Shown here piece after piece: positions 26,194-35,484 of a stretch of DNA of 64,000 nucleotides. The translations under genes and the position numbers were made by a program. Origin of the DNA: Nitrospinota bacterium (GTDB lineage Bacteria > Nitrospinota_A > UBA7883 > JACRGQ01). Each line of letters begins with the position of its first letter. The first letter of the stretch is position 1. A model generated the notes under the pieces. It saw only the letters and a program-made list of their open reading frames with translations, ran no database searches and was not told the DNA's origin. Location of the stretch: contig JAOUMJ010000002.1 in assembly GCA_029881495.1 (NCBI GenBank), positions 66,087 to 130,086 on the forward strand, in the 5' to 3' direction.

Positions 26194-26967
26194 ATGAACA
26201 AGAAGTTGAGCGAACTATCGGGAATAATGCGACGCCTGCGGGAGGAGAACGGCTGTCCATGGGACAGGGAGCAGACCCACGACTCCTTGAAGTCATATCT
26301 TATCGAGGAGGCGTATGAAGTCCTGGAGGCCATCGAGTCGGGAGAGGATCACGCGCTGAAGGAAGAGCTGGGCGACCTCCTGTTTCAGGTTGTTTTCCAT
26401 TCGCAAATAGCAAACGAGGGTGGTCGGTTTTCGCTGGAAGACGTTATTGAGAATGTAAGTGAAAAGATGATCCGAAGGCACCCGCATGTTTTCGGCGATG
26501 AGAAAGCGGACAACTCCGGCGAAGTGCTCAACAGGTGGGAGGACATCAAGGGGAAGGAAAAGAACAGGGAGTCGATGCTTGAAGGCATTCCAAGGTCCCT
26601 GCCATCCCTGATAAGGGCAAAAAGACTTCAAGAGCGCGCCGCCAGGGTGGGATTCGATTGGCCAAATGCTGAAAAGGTATGGGAAAAGGTCGAGGAGGAG
26701 TGGAGAGAACTGCAGGAAGCAAGGGCGTCCAACGACAAGGAGAACATTGAAGAGGAGATGGGCGATTTGATGATCGCATTGGTCAACCTCGGCCGGTTTC
26801 TGGATATTGATGGCGATACAGCGCTGGGAAAGGCGAATGAGAAATTCATCCGCCGCTTCACGGCAATTGAGCGCGAATTCAAGGAGAAAAAAATAGACAT
26901 CCATAAGGCATCACTCGATGAAATGGAAGAGATATGGGTTCGCGAACGGGAGAAAGAGAAGAGTTAG
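26194..26967 (+). CDS. mazG: Nucleoside triphosphate pyrophosphohydrolase MazG
   Basis: 257 residues with the duplicated MazG fold. Repeat one has CPWDREQTHDSLKSYLIEEAYEV and EELGDLLFQVVFHSQIA; repeat two has EEWRELQEA and EEEMGDLMIALVNLGRF. The EExxE and ExxD metal-binding patterns are intact in both. It removes non-canonical NTPs and lowers ppGpp-linked NTP pools in studied species. It stands between two signalling genes with about 100-base gaps on either side. Confidence 0.94.
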   Translation: MNKKLSELSGIMRRLREENGCPWDREQTHDSLKSYLIEEAYEVLEAIESGEDHALKEELGDLLFQVVFHSQIANEGGRFSLEDVIENVSEKMIRRHPHVFGDEKADNSGEVLNRWEDIKGKEKNRESMLEGIPRSLPSLIRAKRLQERAARVGFDWPNAEKVWEKVEEEWRELQEARASNDKENIEEEMGDLMIALVNLGRFLDIDGDTALGKANEKFIRRFTAIEREFKEKKIDIHKASLDEMEEIWVREREKEKS

Positions 26968-27130
26968 CAAAATATTCTGCATCTCTTTATCTGAAGTGGA
27001 GGTTTTACATGCAGGTATTGTTGTCTGTATGGTACCATTCGCTCTTTAAAGTGGTAGCCTGGCGATTCTAAAAAAAATGCACCAAACGTAAATGTACAAT
27101 TCACTAGGAATTTAAAAAACAGGAAGAGAG

Positions 27131-27862
27131 ATGGATACAAAAGATTTAACGAATCCGATAGAAGTCGTAAAAAACATATACTGGGTTGGCGTTTCGGAAA
27201 ATAGATCGGTACTTCACTGCAACCCCTATCTTCTTGTCTCCGAAGATGAGGCGATATTATTTGATCCCGGATCAATTCGCCACTTTCCGGTTGTAATGCG
27301 CAAGGTCATGGAGATAATAGACCCCGGCATAATATCGGCTCTGGTAGTGCACCATCAGGATCCCGATGTATGCGGAAGTCTGGCGGTAGTCGAGGAGGTA
27401 ATAAACAGGGACGACCTGAAGATAATCGCACACACCAATACGATAAGGCTGTTGGAACATTACGGGTTCAAGTCGAGCTACTACCCAGTTGAAAAGAACG
27501 GATACAGCTATGTCATGAAGAGCGGAAGAAAGCTGGAATTCATCTTTACGAGATTTCTGCATTCGCCGGGAGCCATCGCTACTTATGATCCGAAGACCGG
27601 TACCCTCTTTACGTCGGATCTGTTTGGAGCAGTTTTTGAGAACTGGTCGATATTTCCGTCGGAAGGGTTGTGGGACGGCATGGCCGTGTGGCACCGGACA
27701 TACATGCCGAGCAACAGTATATTGAAATCGTGCCTTGAAAACCTGCGCAAGCTTGACATAAACAGGATACTCCCTCAGCACGGATGCATTCTTGAGGGGG
27801 AAAATATAGCAAAGGCTTTCGACCTCCTGATGGAGCTGAAGTGCGGTATTGACCTGGACTAG
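27131..27862 (+). CDS. Stand-alone di-iron oxygen-binding (ODP) domain protein, beta-lactamase fold
   Basis: 243 residues of the metallo-beta-lactamase fold, most like the ODP (oxygen-binding di-iron) domain related to flavodiiron proteins but without a flavodoxin domain. The expected metal ligands are present: H74-H75-Q-D77-P-D79, H144 (FLHSPG), D163 (TSDLFG) and H217 (LPQHG). No membrane segment is seen. Homologous ODP domains bind oxygen through a di-iron site and act as sensors when joined to signalling proteins. Here the hybrid histidine kinase gene follows 15 bases later, which suggests a sensor-kinase pair made as two polypeptides. Confidence 0.82.
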   Translation: MDTKDLTNPIEVVKNIYWVGVSENRSVLHCNPYLLVSEDEAILFDPGSIRHFPVVMRKVMEIIDPGIISALVVHHQDPDVCGSLAVVEEVINRDDLKIIAHTNTIRLLEHYGFKSSYYPVEKNGYSYVMKSGRKLEFIFTRFLHSPGAIATYDPKTGTLFTSDLFGAVFENWSIFPSEGLWDGMAVWHRTYMPSNSILKSCLENLRKLDINRILPQHGCILEGENIAKAFDLLMELKCGIDLD

Positions 27863-27877
27863 GGAAGGAAGATCTGC

Positions 27878-29101
27878 ATGCCACTAGATAAAAACGACAG
27901 GATAACGGCAGAAACAGAATTCCGCCTGGTCGCCTCGAATTACTTCTCTGAAGTAAAAGCCTCGCTTCTTCGCGAAACGATACAGAGCATAAACAAGGTG
28001 CAGGCAGAAATAAAGAGAGAGGTTGAGGCGCATAAAGTTGCCAGGGAAGAGCTGATCATCGAAAAAAACAGGGCGGAAGCGGCAACTCTGCTGAAAGACA
28101 AATTCGTTTCCCTCGTTGCTCACGATCTTCGCTCCCCTTTTACAAGCATACTTGGAATTTTAAAAATGGTTCTAAAGGATGCCGATGATCCGGTTACTGA
28201 AAAACAGAGGGAAAAGATTATGAGAGTCCTGGAGAACGGAGAGAATCTCATAAAAATAATCGAAAATATACTGGACGTATCAAAACTGAAAACAGGAGAG
28301 ATCGAACCTCAGAGAGTTTTTTCAATAGTCCGCCATCTTGCCGAGAGTGTCATCAGGAAACATCTCGAAACGGCGGAACGGAAAGGGATCACTCTTTTCA
28401 ACGATTTGCCACAAAATAAAAGGATTTACGTGGATCCTGTCCTCTTTGAAGAGGTGCTCTCAAACCTGGTAAACAACGCGATAAAATTTTCGAACGAAGG
28501 GTGTGTTATCCGGATATTTTCCGGCAATGAAGAAAAAACGGAGATTATCGTTTCAGATACGGGAATAGGAATACCCCCGGACCAGATTAGCAAAATTTTC
28601 AATCCGGAAATCAGGATGTCTTCAAAAGGCACCGCAGGTGAAAGCGGAACTGGTCTTGGCTTATCTTTCTGCCTCGATATCATCAAGGCGCATGACGGAA
28701 ACATCAAGGTGGAATCGGTGGAAGGGGCCGGCTCAATTTTCCACATTGAGCTTCCCGATGTATTGCCGCAGGCCGTTCTCCTGGCAGTAAGAGGTGATAC
28801 ATATGAAGCGTATAAAGATGCGATGACCGCTCACGGAATGACCGTCGTGGATGCAGAAAAGTACAGTATCGAGGAGAATTATCACATCGCTGTAGTCGAT
28901 GCAGATACCGAAAATGGTTTTGATTTCATAAGAAAGCTGAAAACAGCCCAAAAGTTCGGCAATAATCCGATTATTGTAGTTGCAACCGAAAAAAATGGCG
29001 AAGCGAAGGAGAAGGCAAGAGATTGCGGAGTGAGGACATTTTTGGAAAAGCCGGTAAGCGTAGAAGAACTATTGAAAAGAATACAGGGCACAATCCCGTA
29101 A
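27878..29101 (+). CDS. Cytoplasmic hybrid histidine kinase with degenerate receiver domain
   Basis: 407 residues with no membrane segment. It has an N-terminal coiled coil (about 25-75), then HisKA with H82 in LVAHDLRSPFTS, a HATPase domain with N box EEVLSNLVNNAIKF, G1 VSDTGIGIP and G2 GESGTGLGLSFC, and a C-terminal receiver-like domain (about 290-405). The receiver keeps a candidate acceptor in VVDADTENGF and the Lys of LEKPVS but lacks the usual N-terminal acidic pair. With no own sensory domain, it probably takes its signal from the ODP protein encoded 15 bases upstream. Confidence 0.88.
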   Translation: MPLDKNDRITAETEFRLVASNYFSEVKASLLRETIQSINKVQAEIKREVEAHKVAREELIIEKNRAEAATLLKDKFVSLVAHDLRSPFTSILGILKMVLKDADDPVTEKQREKIMRVLENGENLIKIIENILDVSKLKTGEIEPQRVFSIVRHLAESVIRKHLETAERKGITLFNDLPQNKRIYVDPVLFEEVLSNLVNNAIKFSNEGCVIRIFSGNEEKTEIIVSDTGIGIPPDQISKIFNPEIRMSSKGTAGESGTGLGLSFCLDIIKAHDGNIKVESVEGAGSIFHIELPDVLPQAVLLAVRGDTYEAYKDAMTAHGMTVVDAEKYSIEENYHIAVVDADTENGFDFIRKLKTAQKFGNNPIIVVATEKNGEAKEKARDCGVRTFLEKPVSVEELLKRIQGTIP

Positions 29102-29243
29102 TATGGCCTCCTTGCAGAATTATCTTTGATATTGACTATAAAAGTTATTTCCATTAATCTATGCCAACTTAAATATATCAGTCTTTTTGGAAAAGTTAAG
29201 TGTCTGTAATTAAAGGGATAAAAATAACGACGGACAGGGGAAA

Positions 29244-30353
29244 ATGGAATTCAAGATAAACCAGAGTGAGATAGAGCGTTGTCTACAGAGGGTTCAGGGA
29301 TTCGTAAATCTAAAAGGGGCAAATCCTGTATTAAGTAACGTAAAGATATCCACTAAGGGAAAGAGCGGTATCAAGGCGTTCGCGACTGATTACGACATTG
29401 GCCTCAGCGGGACCTACGAGGCAACAGTGGTTAAGGAAGGGGAGGTTACCCTTCACGCCAAGCGCCTATTTGAAATTGTCCGCCAACTGCCGAATGAAGA
29501 GGTCATATTCCGTTTTTCCGGCACCGGACGCTGTGAAGTGGAGTGCGGCAAGTCCAACTTCAAGCTGGTAACTACCGATGTCTCCGAATTTCCCGAGGAA
29601 CCGACCTTCCCGAAAGAACAGACAGTCAAGGTCGACCTTCAGATGCTGAAGGATATGATGGACAAGACACTGTATGCCGCCAGTCAGAACGAATCCAGAA
29701 TGGCATTGAACGGCATCTATTGCCAGCTCTTCCCTAGTTCCATCAAGGTGGTAGCGACCGACGGGCATCGCCTTTCGTTCGTCACCCGGGCGGTAAGCCT
29801 GGGCATCAAGGAAAAGATATCCATGATACTCCCCAGAAAAGGGGTGGTTGAGCTGAAAAAGCTTTTTGATGAAATGGAAGATGAAGCTTCGCTCACCATC
29901 GCGCGGGTCGATAACAGGATATTCTTCAAGATCGACAAGCTGGAGTTCTTTACCAGAGAGGTGGAAGGGACATATCCAAACTACGAGCAGGTCATTCCGC
30001 AAAAGAACACGAAGAAGGCCACTATCAATGTGGAGAATGTAAAAAAGTCGATAAAGCGCGTATCAACCGTTTCGGCTGACAAGTCATACCTCATACATTT
30101 CCACTTCAAAAAAGGGAAGCTGGAGATATCATCCGAAGTATCGGAAGTCGGCGAGGCGCACGAGGAAGTCGATGTCGAGTTTTCCGCCGAACCATTAAAG
30201 CTTGGGCTGAACTCACAGTATATTCTCGAAACTTTGAGCCATATTACAAGCGAAAGCGCGGAGTTGAAGCTTGAAGGCTCCGAGGATGCCGCCCTAATAA
30301 AGCCGACAGACGACGATGATTATGTTTCCATAATCATGCCTATGCGTATCTGA
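29244..30353 (+). CDS. dnaN: DNA polymerase III beta subunit (sliding clamp)
   Basis: 369 residues with three clamp domains. Family features include the N-terminal FKINQSEIERCLQRVQGFV, KRLFEIVRQLPNEEV, the SQNESRMALNGIYCQ and ATDGHRLSFV stretches and the C-terminal IIMPMRI end. It forms the processivity ring for Pol III. dnaA, recF and gyrB are not its neighbours, and I see no DnaA-box cluster in the 142 bases upstream, so this is not evidently the replication origin. Confidence 0.95.
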   Translation: MEFKINQSEIERCLQRVQGFVNLKGANPVLSNVKISTKGKSGIKAFATDYDIGLSGTYEATVVKEGEVTLHAKRLFEIVRQLPNEEVIFRFSGTGRCEVECGKSNFKLVTTDVSEFPEEPTFPKEQTVKVDLQMLKDMMDKTLYAASQNESRMALNGIYCQLFPSSIKVVATDGHRLSFVTRAVSLGIKEKISMILPRKGVVELKKLFDEMEDEASLTIARVDNRIFFKIDKLEFFTREVEGTYPNYEQVIPQKNTKKATINVENVKKSIKRVSTVSADKSYLIHFHFKKGKLEISSEVSEVGEAHEEVDVEFSAEPLKLGLNSQYILETLSHITSESAELKLEGSEDAALIKPTDDDDYVSIIMPMRI

Positions 30354-30429
30354 TCTCCGTTTCAATTCGCCTGGAATAGAGCGGAAAAGATAGCCCTGAT
30401 GGGGGGAAGCCCCCCAAACGGATTTACAG

Positions 30430-30747
30430 TTAAAAGGGGATTTTCAATACCCTTTCTGTTGGATCTGCGAATGTTTTGATCGTGTTGATGATAGCTTCAT
30501 TCTCTTCATCCCTGAACAGCGAAGTGGGGATTGCTATCTCCCCCTGGTTCGGCGTCACTATCGCAATCAAAGTATTGTCGTCCAGGAAGAATTTGTTTTC
30601 ACGGAACACGACATGAGTGAAAGTATCTTCTGCCATCTTGTGGTCAAGCGCATCCTCGAATTCTTCGGTAGTCATGTTTTCGTCTTTTAGTTCGTATATG
30701 ACCACTTCCAACATCCGAAGCGGTCTGAAATCTTGTTTTTTCTTCAC
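30430..30747 (-). CDS. Conserved-looking hypothetical protein downstream of mdh
   Basis: 105 residues, acidic, mixed alpha/beta by eye, with no signal peptide, membrane segment or known motif. It begins two bases after the mdh stop, so it is almost certainly co-transcribed with mdh. I do not recognise the family, and function cannot be inferred beyond the operon link to the TCA-cycle genes. The 76 bases between its end and dnaN are a convergent junction containing a short GGGGGAAGCCCCCC palindrome (about 30401-30416). Confidence 0.7.
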   Translation of the reverse strand: MKKKQDFRPLRMLEVVIYELKDENMTTEEFEDALDHKMAEDTFTHVVFRENKFFLDDNTLIAIVTPNQGEIAIPTSLFRDEENEAIINTIKTFADPTERVLKIPF

Positions 30748-30749
30748 TT

Positions 30750-31712
<963 letters not shown>

Positions 31713-31724
31713 TTAGCTAATTGC

Positions 31725-31777
31725 CGGCAAACCGGGAGCTTTCGCCCCGGAGAATATCTCCTGTCATCGGTTTGCCG
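31725..31777 (-). ncRNA. Compact three-way-junction RNA candidate between acn and mdh
   Basis: Read on the minus strand, P1 is a perfect ten-base helix (31777-31768 with 31734-31725). Inside it, a six-base joining segment AUGACA (31767-31762) is followed by hairpin P2 (31761-31749; five pairs, UAU loop) and directly by hairpin P3 (31748-31735; GGGGC-GAAA-GCUCC with one G-U pair and a GNRA tetraloop). It lies about 35 bases after acn and 40 bases before mdh. No U-run follows, so it is not a plain terminator. I match it to no known riboswitch. It may be a processing, attenuation or ligand-sensing element. Confidence 0.45.
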
Positions 31778-31809
31778 CAAAATCTTAATTTCCGAAAAAT
31801 AGTTCTAAA

Positions 31810-33720
31810 TTATCCCCTGCTCGCGTAGCCGAGTGCGCCGCCAGCTTTTACGATCTCCTTATCCCTGCCGGAAAGCCCATGGATTACCTGCATCTCCACC
31901 CCTTTGGTGTCGTTGCGCAAAACGAGACTATCGTTCGTAAGCCCTTCGATCTTGAGGGTCAGGGAGTCACCCTGGGATATCTTGTCGTAATCCGCTTCGT
32001 TCTTGAATGTCAGCGGGAGTATGCCGAAGTTAACAAGGTTTGCCCTGTGGATCCTCGCGAACGATTTTACGATAACGGCCTTGACGCCAAGGTACATGGG
32101 AGCAAGCGCCGCGTGCTCGCGGGACGAACCCTGCCCGTAGTTTTGGCCGCCAACAACGAAACCTTTTCCGGCCTGCTTTGCCCGTGCGGGGAAGGTCGGA
32201 TCAACCTGCTCGAATACATACTCCGAGATCGCGGGGATGTTTGAGCGAAGCGGAAGTATCTTAGCGCCTGCCGGCATGATGTGGTCGGTAGTGATGTTAT
32301 CTTCCGTTTTGAGCAGTACCGAGGCGGTGATGCTCTCTGGGAGCGGCTGTGCAGATGGAATTGGCTTGATATTCGGGCCACGGATTACCTCAACAGCCTT
32401 GGACGATGGTTTGATAACCATGTTGTCGTTGATGCTGAACGCTTTGGGCCACGAGATCTTCGGAGCGGTTTTGCCAAGTTTTCTGGGGTCGGTAATCTCA
32501 CCCTTGATGGCGCATGCGGCCGCAGTCTCAGGTGAGGCCAGGTAGACCTCCGCATCCTTGGTGCCGGAGCGACCGGCAAAGTTCCTGTTGAACGTTCTTA
32601 CGGAAACACCTCCGGAGCTGGGAGCAAATCCCATTCCGATACATGGACCGCAAGCTGATTCAAGTATCCTGGCGCCAGACGCGACGATGTCGGCAAGTCC
32701 GCCATTCTTCGAGATCATGTCGAAAACCTGCTTCGAACCGGGAGATACCCCCATTGAGAGGCCCGGATGAATTGTTTTGTTCTTCAGCGCCTTTGAAACG
32801 GTCATCAGGTCGCGGAACGAAGAGTTGGTACAGGAGCCGACAGCTACCTGATTTACCTTTATTCCTTTAAGGTCCTTTACCTTCACGACCTTGTCCGGCA
32901 TTGAAGGCTGCGCGATGAGCGGCTCCAGTTTGTTAAGGTCGATGTTTATGACTTCATCATATTTTGCGTCGGCATCAGCCACCAGCTTTTTGAAATCCTT
33001 ACCCCTCTTCTGGGCGGTGAGGAATTTCTTTGTCTCGTCGTCCGAAGGGAAAACCGATGTCGTAGCGCCGAGCTCGGCCCCCATGTTTGTAATTGTCGCC
33101 CTTTCCGGAACGGAGAGCGATTTCACGCCGGGGCCGGTGTATTCGATAACTTTCCCTACGCCACCCTTTACGGTAAGGATGCGGAGAACCTCAAGAATAA
33201 TATCCTTGGCAGAGACCCAAGGCTTCAATTTCCCGGTGAGGTTAACCCCGACCGTATACGGCATGTTGAGGTAAAAAGGTTTTCCTGCCATAGCAAGGGC
33301 GACATCGAGTCCGCCAGCGCCTATTGAGATCATTCCAAGCCCACCTTGAGTAGGGGTGTGGCTGTCCGAGCCGAGAAGCGTATCGCCGGGAACGCCGAAG
33401 CGCTCAAGATGTACCTGGTGGCATATCCCGTTTCCAGGGCGTGAAAAGTAGATGCCATGTTTCGCGGCAACTGTCTGAAGGTAGACATGGTCGTCCGCGT
33501 TCCTGAAATCGGTCTGAAGCGTGTTGTGATCTACGTAACTTACTGAAAGTTTAGTCTTTACCTTAGGCACGTTCATAGCTTCAAATTGAAGGTATGCCAT
33601 GGTGCCGGTTGCGTCCTGTGTCAATGTCTGGTCGATCTTTATGGCAATTTCCTTGCCCGCGACCATCTCGCCTTCAACAAGATGATTCTTAATGATTTTT
33701 TGGGTTACATTCATCCCCAT
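31810..33720 (-). CDS. acn: Aconitate hydratase
   Basis: 636 residues, of the shorter bacterial/archaeal aconitase type. It has SDSHTPTQGGLGM, [4Fe-4S] ligands in VGSCTNSS and ESACGPCIGMG, GRSGTKDAEVYLASPETAAA in the third domain and a C-terminal swivel domain with GQNYGQGSSREHAAL. It isomerises citrate to isocitrate. The start at ATG 33720 is preceded by GGAGGAG at about eight bases. It is upstream of mdh, pairing two TCA-cycle enzymes. Confidence 0.95.
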   Translation of the reverse strand: MGMNVTQKIIKNHLVEGEMVAGKEIAIKIDQTLTQDATGTMAYLQFEAMNVPKVKTKLSVSYVDHNTLQTDFRNADDHVYLQTVAAKHGIYFSRPGNGICHQVHLERFGVPGDTLLGSDSHTPTQGGLGMISIGAGGLDVALAMAGKPFYLNMPYTVGVNLTGKLKPWVSAKDIILEVLRILTVKGGVGKVIEYTGPGVKSLSVPERATITNMGAELGATTSVFPSDDETKKFLTAQKRGKDFKKLVADADAKYDEVINIDLNKLEPLIAQPSMPDKVVKVKDLKGIKVNQVAVGSCTNSSFRDLMTVSKALKNKTIHPGLSMGVSPGSKQVFDMISKNGGLADIVASGARILESACGPCIGMGFAPSSGGVSVRTFNRNFAGRSGTKDAEVYLASPETAAACAIKGEITDPRKLGKTAPKISWPKAFSINDNMVIKPSSKAVEVIRGPNIKPIPSAQPLPESITASVLLKTEDNITTDHIMPAGAKILPLRSNIPAISEYVFEQVDPTFPARAKQAGKGFVVGGQNYGQGSSREHAALAPMYLGVKAVIVKSFARIHRANLVNFGILPLTFKNEADYDKISQGDSLTLKIEGLTNDSLVLRNDTKGVEMQVIHGLSGRDKEIVKAGGALGYASRG

Positions 33721-33789
33721 ATGAAAAACTCCTCCAAAATTTTCTAAATTTAACGTGTTTTGAGAAAACCTAATCCCGTCCTTAAGCAG

Positions 33790-33817
33790 GTATTAAGCTA
33801 CCATAAAATTGTGACAA
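33790..33817 (-). promoter_or_regulatory. Weak promoter candidate upstream of acn
   Basis: Minus strand TTGTCA (33817-33812, 5 of 6 to the -35 consensus), a 16-base spacer, then TAATAC (33795-33790, 3 of 6). It is about 70 bases before the acn start. Confidence 0.3.
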
Positions 33818-33914
33818 TTTCGCCAAAAAAGGGAAATTTAACTGGATGAATAAGTAATGATAAAAGTCGTTGGGAAATTACAGGGTTACATTTGCCTTTT
33901 TTGCCGCTTTTTGA

Positions 33915-34388
33915 TTATCCTTCATCATAAAGACCACCGGACAATTCCTTTGTGAAAAGGAAGGCGTCGCCGCTGTTGCCGTAGTAATTTTTAAGAAGGC
34001 CTTTTTGCGTGTAGTCGAGCTTTTTATAGAAGGATATCGCCACGGAGTTGTCTACAGCAGATTGGAGTTTTATGGTTTTCACTCCGGCCTCCGAGAGGGA
34101 GTTTTCAGCCAGTTCCATCAGTTTTCTGCCTATTCCTCTTTTCCGGTGAGCGGGAAGAACGTCTATCGTAACTATCTGTCCGCTGTTGTTTCTCTCCCTG
34201 GCAGTCAGGATGAAGGCTACTATCTTCCTCCCTTCAACGGCGACGAAAGCGGGATCCGTTTTGATTAGGAGGTGGTAGAAAAAGATATCGGGTGAGAAGG
34301 CGATCCCTTCATCGAAACAGACCTGGTCGATGCGCCACAACGTTTCGATGTCGTCGGCCTCGGCTTTTCGGAATTCAATCGGGGGGAT
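33915..34388 (-). CDS. GNAT family N-acetyltransferase (RimI-like) with probable non-canonical start
   Basis: GNAT fold: VTIDVLPAHRKRGIGRKLM (acetyl-CoA loop R/QxxGxG/A type), LQSAVDNSVAISFYKKLDY and KNYYGNSGDAFLF are RimI-like, so protein N-terminal acetylation is possible. The first canonical start is TTG 34340, but the frame upstream clearly encodes the missing first strand (IEFRKAEADDIETLW) and is open to an in-frame TGA at 34463-34461, with no ATG, GTG or TTG. ATC at 34388 has AAGGAG seven bases before it; ATT at 34379 and CTG at 34409 are other choices. A sequencing error or loss of the start is also possible. It lies just after the clpX-like gene. Confidence 0.75.
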   Translation of the reverse strand: MPPIEFRKAEADDIETLWRIDQVCFDEGIAFSPDIFFYHLLIKTDPAFVAVEGRKIVAFILTARERNNSGQIVTIDVLPAHRKRGIGRKLMELAENSLSEAGVKTIKLQSAVDNSVAISFYKKLDYTQKGLLKNYYGNSGDAFLFTKELSGGLYDEG

Positions 34389-34437
34389 AGGCTCTCTCCT
34401 TGCTAGCAGGGATCGCCAATGACGGTATCCAAAGTAC

Positions 34438-35484
34438 CTACTCTTCCGCGATGCTCTTCTTCACGTCCGTGGCTGTGATGAGCAAGGTTTTGCCGCGGTG
34501 CATGGGCGAATGGAAAAGGTAGTCGTGCATCACATCCTCCATTATCCCCCGCAGACCGCGCGCGCCGACCTTCCGTTCCATTGCGAGTTTTATTATTTCA
34601 CGCAACGCGTCATCCTCGAACTTCAGCTTGATATTGTCCGCTGAGAGGAGTTCGGTGTATTGATTTACTATGGAGTCGGGTGGCCCCTTGATTATCTGCA
34701 AAAGCTCCTCCTCGGTAAGCTCGTCCATCTGTACCAGCACAGGTATCCTTCCCAGGAGTTCCGGTATCATGCCGTGCCTTTTCAGGTCTTCATTGGTGAT
34801 CTTTTTGCTCTTTCCCGGCGCGATTTTTTGATTAAAACCGGATTTCCGGGGGATCTTTTCGCTTCTAAGATCGCTGAACGTTCCGGCGCAGATGAAGAGG
34901 ATGTTTGTGGTATCGACCTCCTCGAAATCATGCTTGTTCCAGTGTTGCGTGATGTTCAGCGGAACGAACATCTTCTGCCCTTCAAGCATTTTCAGTAGCC
35001 CCTGCTGTACGCCTTCCCCTCCTATATCGCGCCCGTTGGCTCCTGTTCGGGCAGGGTCGTTTTTCCGGGCGACCTTATCTACCTCATCGATGAAGATTAT
35101 CCCCATCTCCGCAAGCTTTACGTTCCCTCCGACCTTGTGGAGGAGCTGACCTACCATGACTTCGACGTCTTTCCCGTAGTAGCCGGCTTCGGTGTATTCG
35201 GTAGCGTCGACGATGGTGAAAGGGAGTTCGAGGATATCGGCCAGGTTCCTGGCGAGATGTGTCTTTCCGCATCCGGTAGGGCCGATAAGGAGGACGTTCG
35301 ATTTTTTTACTATTCCGCTCTCACGCAGTTGGGGACTCAATATCCTCTTTATATGGCTGTACGCGGCGATGGAGAGGGTTCGCTTGGCCCTCTCCTGTCC
35401 GATGACATACCGGTTGAGCCTGTTATAGATATCTTCCGGTGTGTAATCGAGAGGTGACGGCAGTTCACGCTTCATCTTTGCCAT
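34438..35484 (-). CDS. ClpX-like AAA+ ATPase lacking the N-terminal zinc-binding domain
   Basis: 348 residues, against about 420 for standard ClpX. It starts almost at the AAA+ domain (TPEDIYNRLNRYVIGQERAKRTL). Walker A GPTGCGKT, Walker B IIFIDEVDK, the pore-loop-like YYGKDV, the arginine finger region LLGRIPV and sensor 2 GARGLRGIMED are all present. In the ClpP-docking loop region I see KSGFNQ rather than IGF. The zinc-finger domain for adaptor binding is absent. The start is ATG 35484, overlapping the comF stop (TAATG). It may be a ClpX variant with different adaptors or partners; clpP is not in the window. Confidence 0.88.
   Translation of the reverse strand: MAKMKRELPSPLDYTPEDIYNRLNRYVIGQERAKRTLSIAAYSHIKRILSPQLRESGIVKKSNVLLIGPTGCGKTHLARNLADILELPFTIVDATEYTEAGYYGKDVEVMVGQLLHKVGGNVKLAEMGIIFIDEVDKVARKNDPARTGANGRDIGGEGVQQGLLKMLEGQKMFVPLNITQHWNKHDFEEVDTTNILFICAGTFSDLRSEKIPRKSGFNQKIAPGKSKKITNEDLKRHGMIPELLGRIPVLVQMDELTEEELLQIIKGPPDSIVNQYTELLSADNIKLKFEDDALREIIKLAMERKVGARGLRGIMEDVMHDYLFHSPMHRGKTLLITATDVKKSIAEE

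Noticed and set aside
29102-29243. Replication origin next to dnaN
   Set aside because: No dnaA, recF or gyrB neighbour, no cluster of DnaA boxes, and only 142 bases upstream.
31725-31777. Hammerhead-ribozyme-like or c-di-GMP-I-like motif in the acn-mdh element (GAUGA and GAAA, GGCAAACC)
   Set aside because: The GAAA is a tetraloop, not a junction strand, and the cleavage-site strand is missing. The second conserved block of the c-di-GMP-I aptamer is also absent.
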